Below, piece after piece: positions 17,227 to 30,356 of a stretch of DNA of 64,000 bases. This DNA is from Sphaerisporangium sp. TRM90804 (GTDB lineage Bacteria > Actinomycetota > Actinomycetes > Streptosporangiales > Streptosporangiaceae). The position numbers were made by a program, and so were the translations under genes. Below the pieces are notes generated by a model. It searched no databases and was not told the origin of the DNA. It saw only the letters and a list, made by a program, of their open reading frames with translations. Numbering within the stretch: the first letter of the stretch is position 1; each line of letters starts with the position of its first letter. The stretch is from positions 372,001 through 436,000 of the forward strand of contig NZ_JARWAC010000010.1 in NCBI RefSeq assembly GCF_029846175.1, given 5' to 3'.

Positions 17227-18945
17227 ATGGGTGACGAGCGGCTCCCGGGTTCATACGACCGCCCTTTGTGGGACGTCGGGCCGACCGCCGGATGGTCCAG
17301 CGGCACGGCCGGGCTCGGCCCGGTGTTGCGCGCCCACCGCGCCGGCTACCCCAAGGCCCGCACGGGCCCCGTGCGGCGCGCGTACGAGGCCGCCGAGCGG
17401 GCCCACCGCGGGCAGTCCCGCAAGTCGGGCGAGCCCTACATCACCCACCCCCTGGCGGTGACGCTGATCCTGGCCGAGCTGGGCATGGACACCGCGACGC
17501 TCCAGGCCGCGCTCCTGCACGACACCGTCGAGGACACCGACTACACCATCGGCGAGCTGCGGGCCGACTTCGGCGACGAGATCGCGCTGCTGGTCGACGG
17601 CGTGACCAAGCTCGACGGGTCCAAGTGGGGGGAGCGGGCCGAGGCCGAGACCTTCCGCAAGATGGTGCTCGCCGCCGCCGCCGACCTCCGCGTGCTGCTG
17701 ATCAAGCTGGCCGACCGCCTGCACAACCTCCGCACGCTCGGCTTCCAGCCGCCGCACAAGCAGCGGCGCATCGCCCGCCAGTCGCAGGAGCTGCTGATCC
17801 CGTTCGCCGAGCGGCTCGGCATGTACGAGCTCAAGCGCGAGATGGACGATCTGTGCTTCTCGGTGCTGCGCCCGGAGGCGCACGCCGCCACCGAGGTCGC
17901 GCTCGCCGCGCACGAGGCCGAGGCGCGGGCGCTGCTGGAGCCGGTGGTCGTCCGCCTGCGGGAGGCCCTGGTGGAGCAGCGGCTGTCCGGCGAGGTGGTG
18001 CTGCACCGCCGCCACCTGTGGGCGGTCCACCTGGACGTCGGCGACCGCCTCGACACCCTGCAGCCGGCCGACCTGTTCCGCCTCATGGTGCTGATCGACG
18101 GGGAGGACCGCGACTGCTACATCGCGCTCGGCTCCGTGCACGCGATCATGAAGCCGGTCCCAGGCCGGCTGAAGGACTTCATCTCGCTGCCGCGCTTCAA
18201 CCTGTACCGGGCGCTGCACACCCGGGTGATCGCCGAGGGCGGCAAGGTCATGGACGTCATCATCCGCACCCGGCACATGCACCGCATGGCCGAGCGCGGC
18301 CTGGCGGCGCACATCCACGACGTGGCGCACGGGCGGCGCGACGGCTTCGAGGGCCGCATCGACCTCGAATGGCTGCGCCGCCTGCTGGCCTGGCAGAACG
18401 ACGCGACGTCCGCCGACTTCCTGGAGTCGCTGCGCGGCGACCTGCGCCCCGAGGGCGTCGCCGCCTTCACCACCGACGGCGAGGTCATCCTCCTGCCGCC
18501 CGGCGCCACCTCGCTGGACTTCGCCTACGCCCTGGGCCCGCAGATCGGCGACCACGCCATCGGCTCCATGGTCAACGGCAGGCTCGTCCCCCTGCACGCG
18601 CCGGTCGACAACGGCGCCGTCGTGCAGATCCTCACCGCCGAGACCGCCCGCCCCTCCGCCGACGGGCTGGCGGCGGTCGTCACCCCCACCGCCCGCCTGC
18701 AGATCCGCCGCCACCTGGCCGCCCAGCGCGCGGGCGACGCCGCGGCCCAGGGCCGCCGCATGGTCGCCGAGGCCGTCGCCGCCGCCGCCGGAGTCGACCT
18801 GCTCGACCTCGAGTCGCGCGGCATCTCCGGCAGCGTCGCCGAGCACATGGGCTTCACCGACCTCGACGACCTCTACGCCGCCGTGGGCAAGGGCACCGTC
18901 GACCTCGCCGGCCTGGTGGCCGCCATCACCGCCGAGAACGCCTGA
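17227..18945 (+). CDS. RelA/SpoT-family protein: intact HD hydrolase, degenerate synthetase, TGS
   Basis: 572 residues from the ATG at 17227, preceded by GGGGGGAG. The HD (p)ppGpp hydrolase domain (45-200) keeps its key residues: H74, H98-D99, E102-D103 and D163 with N167. The synthetase region (about 255-365) keeps RLKD (314-317), the stacking Tyr in RFNLYRALHT and D282. It has DVIIRT where family members have EVQIRT, and it lacks the usual basic segment and the Arg of the DLxxxR motif. A TGS domain (about 412-472) follows; the regulatory ACT/RRM tail is missing, so it is about 200 residues shorter than housekeeping Rel. It is probably a second Rel-like protein acting mainly as alarmone hydrolase. 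Confidence 0.85.
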   Translation: MGDERLPGSYDRPLWDVGPTAGWSSGTAGLGPVLRAHRAGYPKARTGPVRRAYEAAERAHRGQSRKSGEPYITHPLAVTLILAELGMDTATLQAALLHDTVEDTDYTIGELRADFGDEIALLVDGVTKLDGSKWGERAEAETFRKMVLAAAADLRVLLIKLADRLHNLRTLGFQPPHKQRRIARQSQELLIPFAERLGMYELKREMDDLCFSVLRPEAHAATEVALAAHEAEARALLEPVVVRLREALVEQRLSGEVVLHRRHLWAVHLDVGDRLDTLQPADLFRLMVLIDGEDRDCYIALGSVHAIMKPVPGRLKDFISLPRFNLYRALHTRVIAEGGKVMDVIIRTRHMHRMAERGLAAHIHDVAHGRRDGFEGRIDLEWLRRLLAWQNDATSADFLESLRGDLRPEGVAAFTTDGEVILLPPGATSLDFAYALGPQIGDHAIGSMVNGRLVPLHAPVDNGAVVQILTAETARPSADGLAAVVTPTARLQIRRHLAAQRAGDAAAQGRRMVAEAVAAAAGVDLLDLESRGISGSVAEHMGFTDLDDLYAAVGKGTVDLAGLVAAITAENA

Positions 18946-18954
18946 GCCCGGGGG

Positions 18955-19583
18955 CTACGAGAGGGCGTCGAAGCCCGCGCGCAGGTGCAGCACCCGCTCC
19001 GACAGCTCGCGCAGCGGCCCGGCCAGCGTGACGCTGCCGTTTCCCTTGCCGACCAGCTCGCCCATGCGCCCCAGCTCGTCCTCGACGGCCCTCAGCCGCC
19101 GGGAGAGCTCGGGCAGCACCTCGGCGCCGCCGACGCCGTCGGGAAGCTCGACGCCGAGCCGCTCGCGCAGCAGGGACGCCTGCTCGGTCAGGCGGCGGTT
19201 CATGTTGTAGAGCTCGACGAACACCGACACCTTGGCGCGCAGCACCCAGGGGTCGAAGGGCTTGGTGAGGTAGTCGACGGCGCCGGCGGCGTAGCCGCGG
19301 AAGGCGTAGTCGGGGGCGCTGTCGACGACGGTCAGGAAGATGATCGGGATGTTGCGGGTGCGCTCGCGCCGCTTGATGTGCGCGGCGGTCTCGAAGCCGT
19401 CCATGCCCGGCATGCGGACGTCGAGCAGGATCAGCGCGAAGTCGATGCTGAGCAGCGCCTTGAGGGCCTCCTCGCCCGACCTGGCCCGGATCGCCACCAC
19501 GTCCAGCGAGCTGAGGATGGCCTCCAGGGCGATCAGGTTCTCCTCGCGGTCGTCGACCAGGAGGATCTTCGCGCGGTCGGGCA

Positions 19584-19584
<1 letters not shown>
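18955..19584 (-). CDS. Response regulator with receiver domain and C-terminal coiled coil
   Basis: 209 residues. A receiver domain occupies residues 1-125: ILLVDDREEN with the acidic pair, ILLDVRMPGMDG with the phospho-acceptor Asp, and conserved Thr and Lys in FLTVVDS and YLTKPF. The rest is a helical coiled coil with no DNA-binding domain, so it probably signals by protein contact. The ATG at 19584 shares its A with the TGA of the hybrid kinase gene, so the two are translationally coupled and should be partners. It is convergent with the Rel-like gene, 9 bases away. Confidence 0.93.
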
Positions 19585-23762
<4,178 letters not shown>

Positions 23763-23883
23763 GAAGCCTCCTTCACGCTGTTCGGGCGGGACATGGAGTA
23801 CTGCCAGTCTGGCATGAAGGACGCGATGCGGTCGCCTGGTCGAATGACCGCATGTGACAGCCATCTGTGGTAAGCACGGTGTA

Positions 23884-25440
23884 ATGACAAGTTCTTCCCG
23901 GGGTGTGCTGGCCGCTTCTTTCGCGCCCGGCAGGACGGCCCTACCCGCTGCCCAGCGCTTCACGCGCGAGGTTCTGACCGCGTGGGCCGCCGCTTCGGTC
24001 AGCACGGAGGCTGAGCGACTGACGGGGGAGTTCGTCTCTGAAGTTGGCGATGTCCCATTTGAGATTGTATGGGTGCATCAAGGGGATTCGGTGCAGATCG
24101 AGGTCCGGCAGAAGGAGAAGGAGGAGACCGTCACGGCTCCCCCCTCGACCCCGGTGGCCGTCTGGGGCCTCAGCTTCGCCGGCCCGCTCAGCACCCGCTG
24201 GGCCCGCCTCGACCTGCCCGGCGGCGTCCGGGCCCCGGTCGGCGACTGGACGGGCGAGCGCACCTCCCAGGGCGCCGGGTGGCTCGGCTTCCTCGCCGAC
24301 GCCAGCGACCTGCTGGCCGGCACCCTCGACCCCGACATGGTGCCCGCGCTGATCGCGCAGATCGTGGTGCCCCGGCTGGCCACCTGGTGCGCCGTCTACA
24401 CCGCCGACTCCGGCGACGGCCAGCAGGAGCTGGCCTACCTCTGGCACGCCGACGAGTCGAAGATCGACACTCTGCGTGAGCAGCTCGACGAGGCGGCCAT
24501 CCCCTCGCCCGAGAACCTCAGGCCCCTGCCGCTCCAGCTCCCCGAGTGGCAGTCGCTGGCCTTCCCGCTCGTCGCCCGGGGCCGCAGCCTCGGCGTCATG
24601 TGCCTGGGCCGCGCCGGCCGCTTCCCCGACGACGTCGCCCAGCTCGCCGAGGACCTCGGGCGGCGGGCCGCGCTGGCGATGGACAACGCCCGGCTGTACG
24701 CCCAGCAGGCCGACGCCAACCGCGCCCTGCAGCGCAGCCTCCTGCCGCCGGGCACGCCCGCGGTGACACCCGGCCTCGACTACTCGGTGGTGTACGAGCC
24801 GGCGGGCGAGAACAACGAGGTCGGCGGCGACTTCTACGACCTCTTCGCCACCGGCGAGAGCACCTGGCGCTTCGCGATCGGCGACGTCTGCGGCACCGGC
24901 CCCGAGGCCGCCGCGGTGACCGGCCTGGCGCGCCACACGATCAGGCTGCTGGCCCGCGAGGGGTACGAGGTGGGGGCGGTGCTCTCGCGCCTCAACCAGG
25001 CGATCCTCGAGGAGGGCGACCGCGCCAGGTTCCTGACCCTTCTGCACGGCGAGATCGTCCGCACCGGCGACGGCCTCGACCTGTCGCTGATCTCCGCCGG
25101 CCACCCCGAGGCGCTGCGGCTTCGCCCGAGCGGCGTGGTGGAGGCCGTGGTGACCTCCCAGTCGCTGCTCGGGGTCTTCCCCGAGGCCGAGTTCGTCGCG
25201 GAGCGGGTCCACCTGGCCCCGGGCGACGTCCTGCTGGGCGTGACCGACGGCGTCACCGAGCGCCGGTCGGGCGCGCGGCTGCTCGACGACGACGGCGGCC
25301 TGGCCAAGCTGCTGGCCGAGTGCGCCGAGCTCTCGGCGCGGGCGGTGGCCGAGCGCATCCACCGCGCCGTGCAGGACTTCGCGGTCGAGCCCAGCGCCGA
25401 CGACCTCGCCATCCTGGTGCTCCGGGCCGAACAGCCCTGA
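23884..25440 (+). CDS. PP2C-type (SpoIIE/RsbU) serine phosphatase with GAF domain
   Basis: 518 residues from the ATG at 23884 (a GTG at 23854 is in frame). Residues ~15-75 look like the N-terminal part of an anti-sigma-factor HATPase (RFTREVLTAWAAASVSTEAERLTGEFVSEV) but lack the Asn of the N box and the G boxes, so this part is a relic. A GAF domain spans ~125-290. The SpoIIE phosphatase domain spans ~295-515, with the metal motif VGGDFYDLF near 312, a FAIGDVCGTGPEAA segment, GVTDGVTE and a terminal SADDLAIL. It would dephosphorylate an anti-anti-sigma factor in a partner-switching cascade. It is divergent from the poly-HAMP kinase with ~120 bases between, suggesting one stress module. Confidence 0.9.
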   Translation: MTSSSRGVLAASFAPGRTALPAAQRFTREVLTAWAAASVSTEAERLTGEFVSEVGDVPFEIVWVHQGDSVQIEVRQKEKEETVTAPPSTPVAVWGLSFAGPLSTRWARLDLPGGVRAPVGDWTGERTSQGAGWLGFLADASDLLAGTLDPDMVPALIAQIVVPRLATWCAVYTADSGDGQQELAYLWHADESKIDTLREQLDEAAIPSPENLRPLPLQLPEWQSLAFPLVARGRSLGVMCLGRAGRFPDDVAQLAEDLGRRAALAMDNARLYAQQADANRALQRSLLPPGTPAVTPGLDYSVVYEPAGENNEVGGDFYDLFATGESTWRFAIGDVCGTGPEAAAVTGLARHTIRLLAREGYEVGAVLSRLNQAILEEGDRARFLTLLHGEIVRTGDGLDLSLISAGHPEALRLRPSGVVEAVVTSQSLLGVFPEAEFVAERVHLAPGDVLLGVTDGVTERRSGARLLDDDGGLAKLLAECAELSARAVAERIHRAVQDFAVEPSADDLAILVLRAEQP

Positions 25441-25463
25441 GCCGCCCCTAGGCGCCGCGGCCG

Positions 25464-27236
25464 TCAGGCCAGGCCGACGTGCCTGCGCGCGAAGTCGAGC
25501 TGCGCGGCCATCTGCCGGATGCGCTCCTCGACCACCAGGGTGCCGTGGCCCGCCTTGTAGCGGTAGACCTCGAACTCGTGCCGGCGCTCGCTCAGCTTCT
25601 CCAGGTACTTCTCGATCTGGGCGATCGGCGAGCGCGGGTCGTTCTCGCCTGCCAGCACGAGCAGCGGGGCCTGGAGCGCGTCCATGTAGGTGATCGGCGA
25701 GGACGCCGCGTACAGCTCGGGCACCTCCTGCGGCGAGCCGCCGAACAGCGCGCGGTGGTAGGCGCGCAGGCCCTCGGTCTCGTCGCGGTAGGTGGCGGCG
25801 TGGTCGGCGATCGGCACGGCGGCGATGCCGGCGGACCACGACTTCGGCTGGGTGCCGAGCGCGAGCAGGGTCAGGTAGCCGCCCCAGGACGCGCCGCCGA
25901 GCACGAGCCGCTCGGGGTCGGCCATGCCCTGGCCCACCGCCCAGTCGCGCACGGCCGACACGTCGGACAGCTCGATGTGGCCCACCTCGCCGCGCAGGGC
26001 GTCCCGCCACGCCGAGCCGTACCCGGTCGAGCCCCGGTAGTTGACGCGGACGACGGCGAAACCGGCGTCGACCCAGGCCGCGACGTTCGGCATGAACGAG
26101 TCGTCGTCCTGGGCGGCCGGGCCGCCGTGCAGCAGGAAGATCGTCGGGAACGGCGCCGACCCGTGCTCGGGCCGGGAGACCAGGGCGTGGACGCGCCCGC
26201 CCGGGCCCTCGACGTGGACGTCCTCCAGGGGCACCGACGGCGGCGCGGAGGGCCCCGACTGGTTCATCACCACGTGGCCCTCGCTGGATCTGACCACCGG
26301 AGGGTGCGCCGCGCTGGACCAGGAGTACTCCACCGCGCCGTCCGGGCGCGGCATGGCGTCGTGGATGACGCCGTGCGGCGTCTGGATCAGCGTGAGGCCG
26401 CCGCCGCCCAGGTCGTACCGGAACAGCTCGGTGCGCGCCCGGTTGTTGTGGCCGATCAGCACGGCGCGCCCGTCGTGGTACCAGTCGGCGGTGATCTCGC
26501 CGGGCACGCGCAGCCAGATCTCGCGCTCCTCGCCCGTCGTCGGATCCCAGACCAGCGGCTCGCGGCGGCCGCGCCGCTCGTGCAGGGCCAGGATGCGCCG
26601 GTCGAGCATGGTGGGCGCGAACCGGACGCCGGAGAAGCCCTTGCCCGGCCCGTCGTGCAGGTCGCCGACGACCCGGCCGTCGGGCCTGATCACGCGCAGC
26701 GCCGGGTGGCGGGAGTCGCCGTGCTCGCTGTGGCTCACGGCGATCAGCGAGCCGTCCAGCGACATGCCGGCGACCTGCGCGAACTCGCGCGACTCGTAGA
26801 TCACCGTCGGCTTGTCGGCGCTGCCGACGCGGGCGTGCAGCACCTGGAAGCCGTGCCGGCTGCTCCTGCCGACCGCGGCGGTTCCGGCGGCCGAGAGCGC
26901 GAGGCCGGTCGGGTGACCGGGGGCGAGGTCGGGATGGGCGGGCATCTCGGGCCCGCCCGTGAACGCCTGGCGCATCCAGACGCCGAACTCGTCGCCGTAG
27001 GTGTCGGCGAACCACCAGATCCACTGGCCGGTCGGGTCGATCGCGGTGTGGGAGGTGCCACGTGGCCGCTTGGTGACCTGACGGGTGGAGCCGTTGGACC
27101 GGTCCCAGGCGTGGATCTCCCAGGTGCCCGAGATGTTGCATCGGTACACGGCTCTGGCCGGAGCCAGTCGTGCCCAGATGGGCAACGTCATACGTGCCGC
27201 GCGGAACCTGGCCTGCCAGCGTTCCTCGGCCTTCAT
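25464..27236 (-). CDS. S9 family prolyl-oligopeptidase-type peptidase
   Basis: 590 residues from the ATG at 27236, preceded by GAGGGAGGG. The N-terminal ~330 residues form a beta-propeller (repeated W/D-rich strands such as GTWEIHAWDRSNG, LVWDPTTGEE). The C-terminal alpha/beta hydrolase holds the triad: Ser in GGASWGGY (about 448), Asp in GENDPRSP (about 530) and His in AGHGTLV (about 563). LLHGGP gives the oxyanion segment. It has no signal peptide, so is probably a cytoplasmic oligopeptidase or acylaminoacyl-peptidase. It is convergent with the phosphatase gene. Confidence 0.92.
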   Translation of the reverse strand: MKAEERWQARFRAARMTLPIWARLAPARAVYRCNISGTWEIHAWDRSNGSTRQVTKRPRGTSHTAIDPTGQWIWWFADTYGDEFGVWMRQAFTGGPEMPAHPDLAPGHPTGLALSAAGTAAVGRSSRHGFQVLHARVGSADKPTVIYESREFAQVAGMSLDGSLIAVSHSEHGDSRHPALRVIRPDGRVVGDLHDGPGKGFSGVRFAPTMLDRRILALHERRGRREPLVWDPTTGEEREIWLRVPGEITADWYHDGRAVLIGHNNRARTELFRYDLGGGGLTLIQTPHGVIHDAMPRPDGAVEYSWSSAAHPPVVRSSEGHVVMNQSGPSAPPSVPLEDVHVEGPGGRVHALVSRPEHGSAPFPTIFLLHGGPAAQDDDSFMPNVAAWVDAGFAVVRVNYRGSTGYGSAWRDALRGEVGHIELSDVSAVRDWAVGQGMADPERLVLGGASWGGYLTLLALGTQPKSWSAGIAAVPIADHAATYRDETEGLRAYHRALFGGSPQEVPELYAASSPITYMDALQAPLLVLAGENDPRSPIAQIEKYLEKLSERRHEFEVYRYKAGHGTLVVEERIRQMAAQLDFARRHVGLA

Positions 27237-27350
27237 GGGCGTGCCCTCCCTCACGCTCTCCCGGGACGGGATCGGCGGGTTGCCGTTAAGTATGTCGCTT
27301 GTAAATGGAAGTTGGCCTACAAACTCGGGGAAAATTCCTATTCCATGGTT

Positions 27351-28181
27351 CTAGGTGATCTTACGGAACAGAGAGATCCTGCACGACAGATTCACGGCGA
27401 TCGGGTCTGGAAGCCGCGTAATCTCTTCCGCCAGGGCGGCGGGATCGGTGTGCCAGGCGCTGGGGCCCATTCCGGCGACGGTGGCGACGGCCCGGTGGTC
27501 CAGGCGCATCTCGGCCTCGCGCACCTGGTGGCCGGCCTCGGCGAAGTGCGCGCCGAGCGCCTCCTCGACGCGGCGGGCCTTCGCCTCGTCCACCGACAGC
27601 AGCCCCAGCCGCTCCACCAGTGGTGACAGGTGCCGCGGGGTGGGCGTGACCACGATCAGGACGCCGCCGGGCCGCAGCACGCGGGCGAACTCGGGGCCGT
27701 TGCGCGGGGCGAAGACGTTGAGCAGCACGTCGGCGACGGCGTCCTTGACCGGAAGCTCCCGCCACACGTCGGCCACGACCGCGCCGATGCGGGGATGGGC
27801 GCGCGCGGCGCGCCGCAGCGCGTGCTTGGAGACGTCCAGGGCGATGCCCACGTCGCGCTCGCCCAGCGTGGCGGCCAGGTGGTGGCCGGTGCCCGCGCCG
27901 GCGTCCAGCACGACCCTGGGCCCGCCGGGGGCGGACGCCAGCTCGCGGAGGCCGGCGGTCACGGCGGCGAAGTGCCCGGCGCCGAGGAAGCGGGCCCGCG
28001 CCTCGACCATGGCCGCGGTGTCGGCGGTGCCCGGCGCGGCCGAGCCGGTGAGCAGGCTCACGTAGCCCTGCCGGGCTACGTCGAAGGAGTGGCCCCGCGC
28101 GCACCGCACCGCGTCGTCGCCGAGGGCGAGGCCGCCCCGGCAGACCGGGCAGGCGAGGTGGTCGACGGCGTCCCGCAGCAT
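27351..28181 (-). CDS. RlmA-type 23S rRNA (guanine-N1) methyltransferase
   Basis: 276 residues. It has an N-terminal zinc knuckle CPVC-x12-C-x2-GH (C11, C14, C27, H31) followed by a Rossmann methyltransferase domain with motif I VVLDAGAGTGHHLA near residue 92. NVFAPRNGPEFARVLRPGGVLIVVTPTPRHL follows. This matches the RlmA/TlrB family, which methylates G745 or G748 in 23S rRNA; some members confer macrolide resistance. The ATG at 28181 has GGAGG very close upstream. Whether it modifies 745 or 748 cannot be told from sequence. Confidence 0.88.
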   Translation of the reverse strand: MLRDAVDHLACPVCRGGLALGDDAVRCARGHSFDVARQGYVSLLTGSAAPGTADTAAMVEARARFLGAGHFAAVTAGLRELASAPGGPRVVLDAGAGTGHHLAATLGERDVGIALDVSKHALRRAARAHPRIGAVVADVWRELPVKDAVADVLLNVFAPRNGPEFARVLRPGGVLIVVTPTPRHLSPLVERLGLLSVDEAKARRVEEALGAHFAEAGHQVREAEMRLDHRAVATVAGMGPSAWHTDPAALAEEITRLPDPIAVNLSCRISLFRKIT

Positions 28182-28208
28182 GCCTCCATCATCGCGGACC
28201 CGGGGGAC

Positions 28209-28232
28209 GGCCCCGCCCGGCGAGGCGGGGCC
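28209..28232 (-). terminator. GC-rich hairpin downstream of the fadJ-like gene
   Basis: GGCCCCGCC and GGCGGGGCC form a 9-bp stem with a 6-base loop, 24 bases past the stop of the 3-hydroxyacyl-CoA dehydrogenase gene. There is no T-run. Confidence 0.6.
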
Positions 28233-28256
28233 GCCCCCCGGGCGGGCGCGGGAGCG

Positions 28257-30356
28257 TCAGGCGGGGACGGAGGCCACGCCGGGGGACAGGAAGGGACGGC
28301 CGGTGACCTCGGCGGAGATCCCCGTGCGGTCCAGCAGCGGGGTGAGGCCGCCGGTGTGGAACGGCCAGCCGGCGCCGAGCAGCATGCACAGGTCGATGTC
28401 CTCGGGCGCGGCGACCACGCCCTCGTCGAGCATGAACCGCGCCTCCTCGGCGAGCGCGCGCAGCGCGCGGTCGCGGACCTGCCGCCCGCTCAGCGCGGTG
28501 CCGGCCGCGCCGGCCCCCTCGAAGATCTGCCGCGCCTCGGGGTCGACGGTGAAGTCCGGCGCGTACACGCCCGGCTTGCCGGCCTTCACCAGGGTCGCCA
28601 GGTTCTGCGACACGCGGTAGCGGTCGGGGAAGGCCTCGTGCAGCGTCTCGGAGACGTGCAGCGCGACGGCCGGGCCGACGAGCTGGAGCAGCGCGAACGG
28701 CGACATGGGCAGGCCCAGGTCGTCCAGGGCGTGCTCGGCCGTCTCGATCGGCGTGCCCTCGTCGACGGCGCCGAGCACCTCGCCCATCATGCGGATGAGC
28801 AGCCGGTTTACCACGAACGCGGGCGCGTCCTTCACCAGCACGCTCGACTTGTTCAGCGTCTTGCCGACGGCGAACGCCGTGGCCAGCGTCGCGTCGTCGG
28901 TGCGCTCGCCCCTGACGATCTCCAGCAGCGGGAGCACCGCGACCGGGTTGAAGAAGTGGAAGCCCACCACCCGCTCGGGGTGCCGCAGCCCGGCCGCCAT
29001 CGCGGTGACCGGGAGGGAGGAGGTGTTGGTGGCCAGCACGCACTCGGGGCCGACGACGGCCTCCACCTCGGCGAAGACCTGCTTCTTCACCGCCAGGTCC
29101 TCGAAGACCGCCTCGATGACGAAGTCGGCGCCGGCGAACGCCGCCTTGTCCGTCGACCCGCTCACCAGGGCCTTCAGCCGGTTGGCCTGGTCGGGGCCGA
29201 TCCTGCCCCGGCTCAGCAGCTTGCCGACCTCGGCGTGCACGTAGCCCACGCCCTTGTCGACGCGCGCCTGATCGAGGTCGGTGAGCACCACCGGGACCTC
29301 CAGGCGGCGGGCGAACAGCAGCGCGAGCTGGGAGGCCATCAGACCGGCCCCCACCACGCCCACCTTGGTCACCTTGCGGGCCAGCGCCCGGTCGGGCGCC
29401 CCGGCGGGCCGCTTGGCCCGCCGCTGCACCAGGTCGAAGGAGTAGAGCCCGGCGCGCAGCTCGTCGCCCATCAGCAGGTCGGCCAGCACCCGCGTCTCGG
29501 CCTCGAAGCCCTCGTCGCGGCCGGCAGTGCGGGCCAGCTCCACCAGCTCCAGCGCCCGGTACGGGGCGGGGGAGGCGCCGCGCAGCTTGCCGTCGACCAG
29601 GCTCTTGGCGGCGGCGACCGCGGCGTCCCACGACGAGGCGTCCTGGGTGAACGGCGGGCGGGCCACGGAGGTCTCGCCGGTGAGCACGCGCGCGGCCCAG
29701 CGCAGGGACTCCTCCAGGAAGTCGGCCGGCTCGAAGACCGCGTCGGCGACGCCGAGCTCGAAGGCCTCCTTGCCCCGGGTCATCCGGTTCTGCGCCAGCG
29801 GGTTCTCGATGATCAGCTTCAGCGCGTTCGCGGGGCCGATCAGCCGGGGCAAAAGCTGCGTGCCGCCCCAGCCGGGCACCAGGCCGAGGAAGCACTCGGG
29901 CAGCGCGACCGCCGGGACGCCGGAGGAGATCGTGCGGTAGGTGCAGTGCAGCGCCAGCTCCAGGCCGCCGCCCATGACGGCGCCGTTGACGAACGCGAAG
30001 GACGGCACCTCCATCTCGCCGAGGCGGCGGAACACCTCGTGCCCCAGCCGGCCGAGCTCCTCGGCCTGCTCGCGGCGGCGCACCAGGCCCGCGCCCTTGA
30101 GGTCGGCGCCGACGGCGAAGATGAACGGCTTGCCGGTCACGCCGACCGCGGCCAGGTCGGTGCGCGCGGCTACGCTGTCCAGGGCCTTGTCCAGCTCGGC
30201 CAGGCCGCGCGGGCCGAAGGTGCTGGGCTTGGTGTGGTCGAAGCCGTTGTCCAGCGTGATCAGGGCCATCGTGCCCGCCCCGCCCGGCAGCCGGACGTCG
30301 CGCACGAGCGCGCGGGTGACGACCTCGTCGTCGAAGATCTCGGTGATGCCGCTCAC
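28257..30356 (-). CDS. fadJ: Trifunctional-type enoyl-CoA hydratase / 3-hydroxyacyl-CoA dehydrogenase
   Basis: 699 residues from a GTG at 30356 overlapping the thiolase stop by 4 bases. The N-terminal crotonase domain (about 10-250) has the oxyanion-hole segments FAVGADLKG and NGAVMGGGLELAL, and ALPECFLGLVPGWGGT carries a catalytic Glu. The C-terminal NAD-binding 3-hydroxyacyl-CoA dehydrogenase has VGVVGAGLMASQLA near 340 and GFHFFNPVAVLPLLEIV with the catalytic His. HAD_N and two HAD_C domains are complete. With the thiolase it forms the fatty-acid beta-oxidation multienzyme complex. The symbol is by function; the actinobacterial protein is often named fadB. Confidence 0.93.
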   Translation of the reverse strand: MSGITEIFDDEVVTRALVRDVRLPGGAGTMALITLDNGFDHTKPSTFGPRGLAELDKALDSVAARTDLAAVGVTGKPFIFAVGADLKGAGLVRRREQAEELGRLGHEVFRRLGEMEVPSFAFVNGAVMGGGLELALHCTYRTISSGVPAVALPECFLGLVPGWGGTQLLPRLIGPANALKLIIENPLAQNRMTRGKEAFELGVADAVFEPADFLEESLRWAARVLTGETSVARPPFTQDASSWDAAVAAAKSLVDGKLRGASPAPYRALELVELARTAGRDEGFEAETRVLADLLMGDELRAGLYSFDLVQRRAKRPAGAPDRALARKVTKVGVVGAGLMASQLALLFARRLEVPVVLTDLDQARVDKGVGYVHAEVGKLLSRGRIGPDQANRLKALVSGSTDKAAFAGADFVIEAVFEDLAVKKQVFAEVEAVVGPECVLATNTSSLPVTAMAAGLRHPERVVGFHFFNPVAVLPLLEIVRGERTDDATLATAFAVGKTLNKSSVLVKDAPAFVVNRLLIRMMGEVLGAVDEGTPIETAEHALDDLGLPMSPFALLQLVGPAVALHVSETLHEAFPDRYRVSQNLATLVKAGKPGVYAPDFTVDPEARQIFEGAGAAGTALSGRQVRDRALRALAEEARFMLDEGVVAAPEDIDLCMLLGAGWPFHTGGLTPLLDRTGISAEVTGRPFLSPGVASVPA

